From: JBFJKD01 sp038106145 | GTDB lineage: Bacteria; Pseudomonadota; Gammaproteobacteria; Pseudomonadales; Porticoccaceae | Direction of reading: 5' to 3' | Assembly (NCBI GenBank): GCA_038106145.1 | Contig: JAYODD010000005.1 | Coordinates: forward strand, 62,001 to 126,000 | DNA length: 64,000 nt | Shown: positions 36,430 through 44,483 of the stretch, in pieces | Position numbering within the stretch: position 1 is the stretch's first letter | How the letters are laid out: each line of letters begins with the position of its first letter | Notes under the pieces: model-generated | The model's database searches: none | What the model saw: the letters and a program-made list of their open reading frames with translations, nothing else | What the model was told of the DNA's origin: nothing | Translations under genes and position numbers: made by a program

Positions 36430-37758
36430 CTAAGCTTTTTGCATACAGTCGCGCCAGTAACGGTGCTGGGCGATCATGATTCCTTCGTCTTCCAGTTGCG
36501 AGCCACTGGTCAACGGGTTAATGCCGAGCCGCCGCGCCGCGTCATTGGGTCCCTGCGACAGGTGCTTGATGCCCCGTCGCAAATCGTTCCAACGCGCTAC
36601 GGTGCCCTGGAACCCGTCCTGCGCCGCATTGAACTCGGCCAGATCGTCCGGGGTGGCCATGCCGCTGGCATTAAAAAAATCTTCATACTGCCGAATGCGG
36701 TGGTTGCGCGCTTCCGCGGTTTCTCCCACCGGTGCGATGCAATAGATGGTCACCTCCGTCTTATCCACGGCCAGAGGTCGGAACACCCGGATTTGCGAGG
36801 ACATCTGATCCATCAGGAACACATTGGGGTAGAGCAGGGTGTTGCGCAGATAGCCGACCATCCAGTTGGCTTTCTCCTCGCCAAACTGCTGTTTATAGGT
36901 GTCGAGATTGGGATAGATGGCGCGGTCACCGGGGTTTGGCCAGGCCGCGTACAGGGTGACGTGCCCGTGGCCGAAATCAAAAAATCCTGATTCGCTGCGA
37001 CCAATACTGCCCACCGCCATAGCCTTGACGGGATCATTTTCCGCTTTCAGTTGTTTGCGGTGTTCCGTGGTCATCACATAATTGCCGTGGGTGGCGAACA
37101 CGTGGTAGCCATCGACGCCATTTTCAGCCTGGACCTTCCAGTTGCCGGCGAAAGTGTAGGTGGAATACCCGGGCAATATTTCGAGCCCATCCGGAGACTG
37201 ATCCGCCATCATATCGATCATGCGCGCGGCGTCACCGAGATGTTCCTCAAGGCTGGGCACGGCGTCGCTCAGGGCGCCAAAGATAAAGCCCCGGTAGGTG
37301 GCAAGGCGCGGCAGCGGTGTCAGGCCCATGTCTTTCTTGCAGAAGCCGTCGGGGTAGCCGCCGCGCCGTTCGTTCATGACGCCGATATTGTCGCCGTTAG
37401 AATTAAATATCCAGCCGTGAAATGGGCAGGAAAACTCCGCCCTGTTGCCGCGATCTTCCCGAGTCAGAGTCACCCCGCGGTGGGCGCAGGCGTTAATAAA
37501 AGCTCTTACCTCACCCTCGGCATTGCGCGTGACCAGCACCGGCTGACGCCCGATCCAGGTGGAAAAAAAGTCGTTGGGGTTGGCCACTTGCGATGTGTGG
37601 GCCAGATACACCCAGTTAGCCTCAAAAATGTGTTTTATCTCCAGCTCAAACAGGTCCGGATCGGTAAATATGGAGCGATCCACCCGGCAAATGCCTTCGT
37701 CGACACGGTCGTCCACGTAGGATGACGCGTCCATTAAATTTTTAACTGGAATATTCAT
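36430..37758 (-). CDS. benA: benzoate/anthranilate-type 1,2-dioxygenase alpha subunit (BenA-like)
   Basis: A 442-residue catalytic subunit. Rieske ligands C91-x-H93 and C111-x2-H114; iron site D216, H219, H224 in ENGVDGYHVFATH, the wording of BenA/XylX/AntA. These two-component oxygenases make a cis-diol carboxylate from benzoate (or catechol directly from anthranilate). The gene follows another beta subunit by 33 bases and is followed by benB and a catechol 2,3-dioxygenase, so a benzoate to catechol to meta-cleavage route is coherent. No BenC reductase is nearby. Confidence 0.9.
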   Translation of the reverse strand: MNIPVKNLMDASSYVDDRVDEGICRVDRSIFTDPDLFELEIKHIFEANWVYLAHTSQVANPNDFFSTWIGRQPVLVTRNAEGEVRAFINACAHRGVTLTREDRGNRAEFSCPFHGWIFNSNGDNIGVMNERRGGYPDGFCKKDMGLTPLPRLATYRGFIFGALSDAVPSLEEHLGDAARMIDMMADQSPDGLEILPGYSTYTFAGNWKVQAENGVDGYHVFATHGNYVMTTEHRKQLKAENDPVKAMAVGSIGRSESGFFDFGHGHVTLYAAWPNPGDRAIYPNLDTYKQQFGEEKANWMVGYLRNTLLYPNVFLMDQMSSQIRVFRPLAVDKTEVTIYCIAPVGETAEARNHRIRQYEDFFNASGMATPDDLAEFNAAQDGFQGTVARWNDLRRGIKHLSQGPNDAARRLGINPLTSGSQLEDEGIMIAQHRYWRDCMQKA

Positions 37759-37791
37759 TGGCAGCTCCGTTCACTGAAAACTGTTCGCGAC

Positions 37792-38346
37792 TCACATGAA
37801 ATAACAAAGGTTTTTGTCGAGCACCACCCGCTGGTCGATGGTGATATGGCGGGCCGCCAGGCGCCATTGCCCCTGCACACGGCGCAGACTGTCGCGGCGT
37901 CCGCCGTACACCACCGCCTGGTCCCGCTGACGGCGGTTGCGATAGACCATGATGTTTGAATAGGCCGTCACTTCCCTGTCCACATCGGACCACTCCACAT
38001 CGACGTTGGTGACAAATCGGCGCAGGTGGCTAACCGGGTCTTCGGGCCAGGCGATGCCGGTTTCCACCCGTTGAATACGCATATCCAGCATCTGATAGTT
38101 ATCGTTAACAATCGCCGCTCCCGGGGAGCTGCCAATCGGCCTTTGATCTTTTTGATAGCGCACTTCTCGCACCGGCAGAAAGTAGTGAATATCTTCACAG
38201 ACCATTTCGTGAAGCCATTGGCGCAGACGATTGTCATTCAGCACCCGCGCTTCGCGCACCAGAAAACGCTCTACTTCAAAATGGGTGGCGGGATCGACCG
38301 GTTGCCCGGCGAGGGTGGTGGCATGCGCCGCCGCAGTGGAATTCAT
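37792..38346 (-). CDS. ring-hydroxylating dioxygenase beta subunit (partner of the naphthalene-dioxygenase-like alpha)
   Basis: A 184-residue SnoaL-fold subunit (HFEVERFLVREARVLNDNRLRQWLHEM, IHYFLPVREVRY, SHLRRFVTNVDVEWSD). The frame stays open far upstream in the alpha gene, but the proper start is the ATG at 38346, which shares one base with the alpha stop (TGATG), so translation is coupled. Structural role in an alpha3beta3 oxygenase. Confidence 0.92.
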   Translation of the reverse strand: MNSTAAAHATTLAGQPVDPATHFEVERFLVREARVLNDNRLRQWLHEMVCEDIHYFLPVREVRYQKDQRPIGSSPGAAIVNDNYQMLDMRIQRVETGIAWPEDPVSHLRRFVTNVDVEWSDVDREVTAYSNIMVYRNRRQRDQAVVYGGRRDSLRRVQGQWRLAARHITIDQRVVLDKNLCYFM

Positions 38347-39659
38347 CAGGCCGCCTCCTGCGCACGCCGGGCGAGTGCCGCCCAGCTGTCGCCACTCATC
38401 AATTCTGCCCAGCGGCGATAAAAGCCACGGGTGGAGGCTTCGCACATCCAGCCGTCGCTCACCAGGCCGGGCAGGCCGGGCTCCCTGCGCTCCCTGCCCT
38501 TGCCCATGCCAAGGTAGACGGTACCCTGTCGGGTAACCAGTCCGCGATTGACCTGACTGCACTGCTCCATGTTCTCGCCGTCGTCGCTTTCCAGAATACC
38601 GGCGGTGCCGAAGGTCAGCATGTTGTCCATCGCGATCATTTGTTTCAGTTCGTCGGGCATTTCCTTTTCCACCAGCGTCCAGGTCCAGACCTCGATATTG
38701 TTGGGTCCACGGGGTTGCCATACCTTGAACGTATTGGTGCCGTACAGAAACGAGCAGTTGGGAAAAATGCTGGCATTCCAGTGGCCGCGATAGAATTTCT
38801 CCTGCCACTCGCCCTTATGTTCGCGCACATGGGGCGCGCGTTGATCCAGCCACGCCTGGTAAGCAGCGCCCACGGGGCCGGGGTGCAGCGCTGCGGCGGC
38901 ATTCCAGATCACCCCAAAGCCGTGTCCCTCGGGCACCGTGATCTGTAGCCCGGAATCCATGTCAAAAAACCCGAGACCGCCAACGCTGGCCAACGGACCA
39001 CCTGCTACCTTGAGGGCAGCGGCGTGCGCCCAGCCCACGTGATAGCCGTCGCCGATAAAATTTTCCGTGGGGTTTTTCCAGTTGCAATCGAGGATTGATT
39101 TCATCGGCGGACCCAGCAGTTCGACGCCGCCCGGCACGTCCAGAAATGAGTCCATATACCATCCCATACCGCCCAGATAGTCCTTCAGGCTGGGTGCGTC
39201 CGCATCAAAAGTGCCGAACACCAGCCCTTTGTAACTCTCCACCCTGGCTACCTGTTTCAGTCCCAACTTAGAGCGGTCGATGTCGCCGTAGTAGACGGTG
39301 TCTTCCAGGGGAACCTCTTTCAGCGCGCCATCCATGCCGAACACCCAGCCGTGATACGGGCACGAAAACGCTTTGCTATTGCCCCCGTCGGAGAAACACA
39401 CGGCGTTGCCGCGGTGGGTGCAGGAATTGATAAATGCCTTGATGCTGCCGTCCGTTTGGCGCGCTACGATCACATTGTCTTCGCCCATCAGGACCGATTG
39501 ATAATCATTGGCCTTAGGAATCAGGGATTCGTGGGTCAGGAACAACCAGCAGCGGGCAAAGATGGTTTCCAGTTCCCGTTGGTAAATATCCTCACTCCAG
39601 AAAATGGAGCGATCCTGGATGGCGCCCTGGTCCTGAACTAGCTCATGCAGTGGCTTCAT
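38346..39659 (-). CDS. Rieske dioxygenase alpha subunit, naphthalene/biphenyl dioxygenase class
   Basis: A 437-residue subunit. Rieske ligands C80-x-H82 and C100-x2-H103; catalytic iron D204, H207, H212 in ENFIGDGYHVGWAH, one residue off the numbering of naphthalene dioxygenase (205, 208, 213). The class makes cis-dihydrodiols from mono- or polycyclic arenes. It heads a same-strand run: alpha, beta, benA, benB, catechol dioxygenase, globin. Its promoter would lie in 39660-39852, shared with the divergent nnrU. Ferredoxin and reductase are missing. Substrate not determinable from sequence. Confidence 0.93.
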   Translation of the reverse strand: MKPLHELVQDQGAIQDRSIFWSEDIYQRELETIFARCWLFLTHESLIPKANDYQSVLMGEDNVIVARQTDGSIKAFINSCTHRGNAVCFSDGGNSKAFSCPYHGWVFGMDGALKEVPLEDTVYYGDIDRSKLGLKQVARVESYKGLVFGTFDADAPSLKDYLGGMGWYMDSFLDVPGGVELLGPPMKSILDCNWKNPTENFIGDGYHVGWAHAAALKVAGGPLASVGGLGFFDMDSGLQITVPEGHGFGVIWNAAAALHPGPVGAAYQAWLDQRAPHVREHKGEWQEKFYRGHWNASIFPNCSFLYGTNTFKVWQPRGPNNIEVWTWTLVEKEMPDELKQMIAMDNMLTFGTAGILESDDGENMEQCSQVNRGLVTRQGTVYLGMGKGRERREPGLPGLVSDGWMCEASTRGFYRRWAELMSGDSWAALARRAQEAA

Positions 39660-39742
39660 TAACTACTCTTTCCGGTCGCTGTTACGGCAAATTGATAAAA
39701 CTATCACCAGCGGGATACTAAAGGGAGTTAAGGTCAGCCGAA

Positions 39743-39756
39743 TTGACTTTGATCAA
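39743..39756 (+). promoter_or_regulatory. FNR/Anr/Dnr-like box between dioxygenase operon and nnrU
   Basis: TTGAC-TTTG-ATCAA fits the FNR-family dyad TTGAT-N4-ATCAA at nine of ten bases. It lies 97 bases before the nnrU ATG and 84 bases before the dioxygenase alpha ATG, in the divergent promoter region. NnrU genes in denitrifiers belong to FNR-type (Nnr/Dnr) regulons, which makes the match more than random. Which direction it controls is unknown. Confidence 0.42.
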
Positions 39757-39852
39757 GTTCTCGGTGAAATTTGCCGTGTTACTGTGGGTGCGTTCGAAGA
39801 TGGTTACAGCGAATTTGCGGGCCGGTTTGGCCGGGTAAGGGGTCAGTCATAA

Positions 39853-40548
39853 ATGCTGGTATTGATTGGGGCGAGCGTCTTTTTCCTGGGTCTACATTTT
39901 GTGATTGCGGGCACCCGTCTGCGGGATGCTCTGCTGGCGCGTCTGGGCGCAAAGGGTTTTCGCCGGGTGTTTTCTCTTCTGGCCATCGTGGGTCTGACGG
40001 CCATGGTGGCTGGTTATAGTCGTGCCCAGCGCGTAACCCTGTGGGAGGCGGATATCCTGCCGGCTACTGTATTTTTCGCGGGCAACCTGATCGCCGTCGC
40101 GTTGCTGGTGATCGGGGCACTCACCCCCAGTCCCAATTCGATTTTGACAGAAAGGGCCTTTCGGGAGGGCAGGGTGGAAGTCAGGGGCATCCTGCGCATC
40201 ACCCGCCACCCCGCCATGCTCGGCCTGGGGTTGTGGGCGCTGATGCACCTGTTGGCCAATGGCGACAGTGCTGCGATTGTTTTTTTTGGCGCTCTCGCCA
40301 CGCTGGCACTGCTTGGGCCGCTATCCATGGATCGCAAGAAATTGCGACTGGACGGGGAGCGTTACAGGCGGATTCTCGAGCGGACCTCCTATCTGCCGTT
40401 TGCGGCCTGGTGGGGGCGCAACCATTCGCCGGGGAGTCTGCGCGAGGTCTGGGCCGAAATCGGCTGGCTACAACCCGCGCTAGCAATTCTGGTGTTTGCC
40501 GCCCTGGTGGTCGTGCATTCGTGGCTGGCGGGCGTCTCCATCCTCTAA
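39853..40548 (+). CDS. nnrU: NnrU family membrane protein
   Basis: A 231-residue inner-membrane protein with about six helices and the NnrU/isoprenylcysteine-methyltransferase-like pattern ITRHPAMLGLGLWALMHLLANGD, plus SMDRKKLRLDGERYRRI before the last part. NnrU is linked to nitrite/NO metabolism in denitrifiers, though many genomes carry it without denitrification genes. It is divergent from the dioxygenase operon and convergent with the BphC-like gene, so it looks inserted in the catabolic island. Confidence 0.9.
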   Translation: MLVLIGASVFFLGLHFVIAGTRLRDALLARLGAKGFRRVFSLLAIVGLTAMVAGYSRAQRVTLWEADILPATVFFAGNLIAVALLVIGALTPSPNSILTERAFREGRVEVRGILRITRHPAMLGLGLWALMHLLANGDSAAIVFFGALATLALLGPLSMDRKKLRLDGERYRRILERTSYLPFAAWWGRNHSPGSLREVWAEIGWLQPALAILVFAALVVVHSWLAGVSIL

Positions 40549-40591
40549 CAGCGCACTGCGGTTATCGGATCAACTATGGTAGCGGGTGGTA

Positions 40592-41497
40592 CTATGGTTG
40601 CGGGTGGTGATGTCCCCAGTCGCTTAATTGCGAATAACTTTTAACTTCCCAGTTACAGTCGTCGATAATGATGCCGCCCCAACCCACCTCCAAACCAAAT
40701 CCGCCGGGTGTCTGCACATAAAATGAGAACATTTGATCGTTGGGGTGATGGCCCAGCTCCTGCATGAAGGGTACGCCAGCGTCCTTGCAGCGCTGAAAGG
40801 CCAGCCCCACATCATTCATATCCGCCACCTCAACCATAAAGTGATGCAGTTTTTTGGGAAATGGCATGACGGCAAACGCGGCCGAGTGGTGGCGTCCGGT
40901 TTTGGCGTGCAAGAATGTGGCGTCCAGTAGTGGGCCACCCGGCGCAACTTCGCCGCGAATATAATCGCTCAGCCTCAGGCACAGTATCTCGCGGTAAAAC
41001 CGCCTGGTGGCGTCCGCCTCCTGGCCGATGGCGACGTAGTGGCCGGCGCCCAGGCGGTCGGCGACAAATTTCCCCTGTAGTACGCAAGAGCGAAACGCGT
41101 TGCTGAGGGGTACCCTGGTCGGCCCAAAATACAGTTCGTGGGTGACCTGGTTCGGATCGATGCAACAATAAAGCTTTTCCACCTGACGTTTTTGCTTCAG
41201 CGCGCGGTCGGCGAGTTGTACCGATACCCCCTGTGCGTGGATGTGCGCCACCAGCGCTTCGAGTGCCTCCTCGGAGTCCAGCTCCCAGCCCACTGCGGCC
41301 AGATCGTCGTTATCACTTTGCTCAATCACCACCCGTTGGGTTTGATTATCGAGTCTTAACGCTAATGTATGGTTATCGGTGTTGCTGCCGGGCTGCATAC
41401 CAATCAGGTCGACCGCAAAGGCTTTCCACGCGTCGAGGTCGCTCCCGTTAAAAACGAAATAGCCCAGGGCGGATGGCGTGAGATGGCGCGTGTCCAT
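40592..41497 (-). CDS. 2,3-dihydroxybiphenyl 1,2-dioxygenase-like extradiol enzyme (BphC/HsaC type)
   Basis: A 301-residue two-domain vicinal-oxygen-chelate enzyme. Iron ligands are His153 (GAGHYVAI), a His of the 218-219 pair (KLHHFMVEV) and Glu270 (GFGLEVGWGG); the His203-His204 pair (GRHHSAAF) is the catalytic-base region. It cleaves bicyclic or steroid-type catechols; the next gene upstream on the strand encodes a fitting C-C hydrolase. It differs clearly from the XylE-like enzyme at 34908, so two ring-cleavage specificities coexist. Confidence 0.93.
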   Translation of the reverse strand: MDTRHLTPSALGYFVFNGSDLDAWKAFAVDLIGMQPGSNTDNHTLALRLDNQTQRVVIEQSDNDDLAAVGWELDSEEALEALVAHIHAQGVSVQLADRALKQKRQVEKLYCCIDPNQVTHELYFGPTRVPLSNAFRSCVLQGKFVADRLGAGHYVAIGQEADATRRFYREILCLRLSDYIRGEVAPGGPLLDATFLHAKTGRHHSAAFAVMPFPKKLHHFMVEVADMNDVGLAFQRCKDAGVPFMQELGHHPNDQMFSFYVQTPGGFGLEVGWGGIIIDDCNWEVKSYSQLSDWGHHHPQP

Positions 41498-41612
41498 GAT
41501 ATTCTCCTGTGGAGCCAGGCAACAGCGCCCCGAACTGCAAAACCCATTCGGGGGACGCTAACGGTTTAGGTGTCGCCGATCAGTTTTAGCATTTAACAAC
41601 CCGGTCGGACTG

Positions 41613-42479
41613 TCAAATACTACCAGTCGCAAAAAAATCCCCCGTTACCCGGTTGAATTCTTCCGGTGCCTCGTATTGAGGCCAATGGGCGGCGGGCGCC
41701 TGCATTATGTACAGCTGTGAGCCCGGTATTTGGGCGGCGCTGCTTTTGGCGCAATCGATGTCGTGAACCGGGTTGTCCCTGGTCCACAGGAAAAGCGTTT
41801 CGCATTGAATTTCATGCAGTGGTATCAAATGGTCGTCGTGCATGGCGATAATCCCCAGTACTTTGGGGGCAACTTCCTTCATGCCCGGTTGAGTGTAGCA
41901 AGCCAGGCGGGTGTTGATCAGTTCATCGCTGATCATTCCGTAGTTGTCGGGGTGAAACAGCCATTGCATGCGTTTTTGCACACTGTCATATGTGGGCGGC
42001 CCCTGGGTGGTGGCCCGCGACGTCAGATCCACCAGGTCCTGCAGGTCCTTGCGACCCTGCTCGGTCAGGATCGGCAATCCCGCTGCCGTGTTTAGCATCA
42101 GGCGTTTGACCCGCTGCGGGTAGCGGGCGGCAAACAATCCCGACACCCAGCCACCCAGGGATTCTCCAGACAGGTTGGCCCGCTCAATACCGAGGGTGTC
42201 GAGCAGTTCGCGCAGGTGGTCCACCAGAACTTGCGGCGTGTACTGCATATTGATCTTTGCCGATAGCCCGTGCCCCGGATAATCGTAGGCGATACAGTGA
42301 AAGCGGTCGGAAAGAGGCACAATGTTGCGGGAGTAGGCCTCGGCATGGCCCCCCACGCCGTGGAGAAAAATCAGTTTATCCGGGTTGTCCATCCCCGCCT
42401 CCAAAATACGCGTTTTGCCGTAGGAGGGGGTCTGTAGGTAGCGGGTCTGGGAGCCCAGCATATCCAGCCATAGGGTCAT
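41613..42479 (-). CDS. meta-cleavage product C-C hydrolase (BphD/CumD-like alpha/beta hydrolase)
   Basis: A 288-residue alpha/beta hydrolase with nucleophile Ser107 (SGESLGG), Asp235 (WTRDNPVHD) and His265 (AAHWPQYE), the order and spacing of BphD/XylF hydrolases, and the oxyanion segment FLHGVGGHAEAY. Such enzymes split ring-fission products into a dienoate and an organic acid. It lies 115 bases upstream of the BphC-like gene on the same strand, which supports a joint upper pathway. Confidence 0.92.
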   Translation of the reverse strand: MTLWLDMLGSQTRYLQTPSYGKTRILEAGMDNPDKLIFLHGVGGHAEAYSRNIVPLSDRFHCIAYDYPGHGLSAKINMQYTPQVLVDHLRELLDTLGIERANLSGESLGGWVSGLFAARYPQRVKRLMLNTAAGLPILTEQGRKDLQDLVDLTSRATTQGPPTYDSVQKRMQWLFHPDNYGMISDELINTRLACYTQPGMKEVAPKVLGIIAMHDDHLIPLHEIQCETLFLWTRDNPVHDIDCAKSSAAQIPGSQLYIMQAPAAHWPQYEAPEEFNRVTGDFFATGSI

Positions 42480-42626
42480 AGTAGCGTTTCTCCAGATTGT
42501 CGATGTAACAGTATTCCGGTTGTTGGGCGGCCGCGGTTGGGGGTTCGTTGCTTTTTGAGGGTGGGAGCGGTATAAATGGCCGTGCTGATAATACTGTTAA
42601 TTTAAGTTGGTGGGGTGGAGAAAGCA

Positions 42627-43811
42627 ATGACTGAGTTATCCGATTTCGGGATTGTGTGGCCGAAAAACGTCAACGAAGTGCCCAAGGAAGTGTTTGTCCG
42701 CAAGGATCTGTTTGAGGTCGAGCAGGAGAGGATCTTCCGCGGTCCCGAGTGGCATCCCATTGCACACGTGGGCGAGTTGCCCAACCCGGGGGACTTCAAG
42801 ACCTACCCCCTGGGCACGGTGCCGCTGTTGATCACCCATGGACAAGATGGCGAGTATCGGGTCTTTTACAATGCCTGTTCCCATCGCGCCAACCAGCTGG
42901 AAACAGCCGCTTTTGGCAACAAAACCGAGTTTGAGTGTCCCTATCACCGCTGGTTGTTCAACCCCAAGGGCGAGTTAATCGGGTGTCCGAACAGCAAGGA
43001 ATTTTCCCCTGGCTTTAAGCGCGAGGACTACCCCTTGTCGCAGCCGCGCATGGAAATATTCTGCGGCCTTATTTTCGTGACTATGCGTGCCGAAACGCCA
43101 CCGCTGGACGAGTGGCTGGGCGAGGTTAAATCGACCTTTCGGCAGGCGATGGGTGGCGACGGTCGCCTGAAACTGCTGGGTTATCAAAAGGTCAATTACA
43201 AAACCAACTGGAAGGGTTACAACGATAACGACGGGTACCACGCACCGTTGCTGCATACCGCCTTTACCCTGCTCAACTGGCAGGGCGGCCAGGGCCGACA
43301 ATATTCAGACCTGGTGAGGGGGCATCTGGGGTTCGAGGCGGATTTATCGCCGGTGCCGAAGTCCGACATGATCCAGGACCACACCCTGGTGGAATACAAG
43401 GGCGACCCCGCCAATATGGGGTCGCGGCTGATTCAGCTGTTCCCCACCATGGTAATTACCCGGCATCTGAATATTTTCAATATTCGCTTTGCCATTGCCC
43501 GCGGGCCGGAAGATACCGAAGTCCACTACGCCTATTTCTGCCACGAGGACGACGATGAGGAAATGGTGAAGCACCGTATTCGCCAGTCCTCCAATTTGCT
43601 CGGGCCGTGCGGCATGATCAGCATGGAGGATGCCTCGATATTTCATCGCATTCATATTGGCAGCGGTACCCCCGGTAACGCGATTTTTCAGAAGGGCGTC
43701 AAGTCCTTCGACACGCTGCCGGTCGATATCAAGCAAAACGACGAGACGGGCAATCTGGCCCGCTGGGAGTATTACCGCAAGGTGATGGGCTTTGCGAGGG
43801 CGCAGGCATGA
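42627..43811 (+). CDS. Rieske dioxygenase alpha subunit, unassigned aromatic substrate
   Basis: A 394-residue subunit, shorter than the others. Rieske ligands C84-S-H86 and C104-x2-H107; iron site D202, H205, H210 in NDNDGYHAPLLH. The ATG at 42627 has GGAGAAAG upstream and is preferred over the GTG at 42615. It resembles the anthranilate/halobenzoate/terephthalate side of the family rather than naphthalene dioxygenases, but I cannot name the substrate. It is coupled to its beta gene by an ATGA overlap and divergent from the C-C hydrolase. Confidence 0.92.
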   Translation: MTELSDFGIVWPKNVNEVPKEVFVRKDLFEVEQERIFRGPEWHPIAHVGELPNPGDFKTYPLGTVPLLITHGQDGEYRVFYNACSHRANQLETAAFGNKTEFECPYHRWLFNPKGELIGCPNSKEFSPGFKREDYPLSQPRMEIFCGLIFVTMRAETPPLDEWLGEVKSTFRQAMGGDGRLKLLGYQKVNYKTNWKGYNDNDGYHAPLLHTAFTLLNWQGGQGRQYSDLVRGHLGFEADLSPVPKSDMIQDHTLVEYKGDPANMGSRLIQLFPTMVITRHLNIFNIRFAIARGPEDTEVHYAYFCHEDDDEEMVKHRIRQSSNLLGPCGMISMEDASIFHRIHIGSGTPGNAIFQKGVKSFDTLPVDIKQNDETGNLARWEYYRKVMGFARAQA

Positions 43812-44299
43812 GCGGGGTATCGGTAGAGGTGATAGCGCAGATTGACGCGCTGCAGGCCGATTACATTCACGCCCTCGATAGCAGGGATTTTCAGGGCTGG
43901 GTGGATACGTTTGACACGGCGCCGGATACGGCTTATTTCTGTATCGCCGCCGAGAATGCCGACAATAACCTGCCCATTGCGTTGATGTACGACGACTCCC
44001 GCGAACGGATTGAGGATCGGGTGACGTTTATTGAAAAAATCTGGTCCGGTACTTACCAGGACTATCGCACCCGGCATTTTATTCAGCGCACCCGCTGCAA
44101 AAAAATGGGCGACAATCACTACGCGGTGGAAACTAATTTTTCCATTATCTATACCCCCGAATCTGGCCGCTCCGATGTGCAGGTGGCCGGGGTGTACCAG
44201 GACGAAGTGGTGATTAACGGCAGCGGCGCCAGATTCAAGAGCAAAAAGGCTGTTTACGACACCACCGTGTTGCCGCGCTATATCGTTTATCCATTCTGA
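43808..44299 (+). CDS. ring-hydroxylating dioxygenase beta subunit
   Basis: A 163-residue SnoaL-fold subunit: IDALQADYIHALDSRDFQGWVDTF at the start, MYDDSRERIEDRVTFIEKIWSGTYQDYRTRHFI in the middle, and a final strand LPRYIVYPF. ATGA overlap with the alpha gene makes a two-gene unit. About 180 bases without a gene follow before rimO, including an imperfect GC hairpin near 44319-44343 without a T tract. Confidence 0.9.
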   Translation: MSGVSVEVIAQIDALQADYIHALDSRDFQGWVDTFDTAPDTAYFCIAAENADNNLPIALMYDDSRERIEDRVTFIEKIWSGTYQDYRTRHFIQRTRCKKMGDNHYAVETNFSIIYTPESGRSDVQVAGVYQDEVVINGSGARFKSKKAVYDTTVLPRYIVYPF

Positions 44300-44483
44300 G
44301 CCTGGGTGTGGGGCCAGCGTCGCACCGGTGCTGACCGGCGCGACGGTTTGCCGTGTGGCGTTTGTTCGATCCGATTGAGGCCGCGATCTGCTAGAATGGC
44401 GGCCCCTGGCGTCTGGACCCTGTCCTTATCCGCATCCATTCACAGGCGGTTCATCATCCGCACCGTAACCGGCCATAGTAACC

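Noticed and set aside
38347..38808. N-terminal extension of the beta subunit frame at 37792
   Set aside because: The extension overlaps the alpha gene in another frame; the beta fold starts at the ATG at 38346, coupled to the alpha stop.
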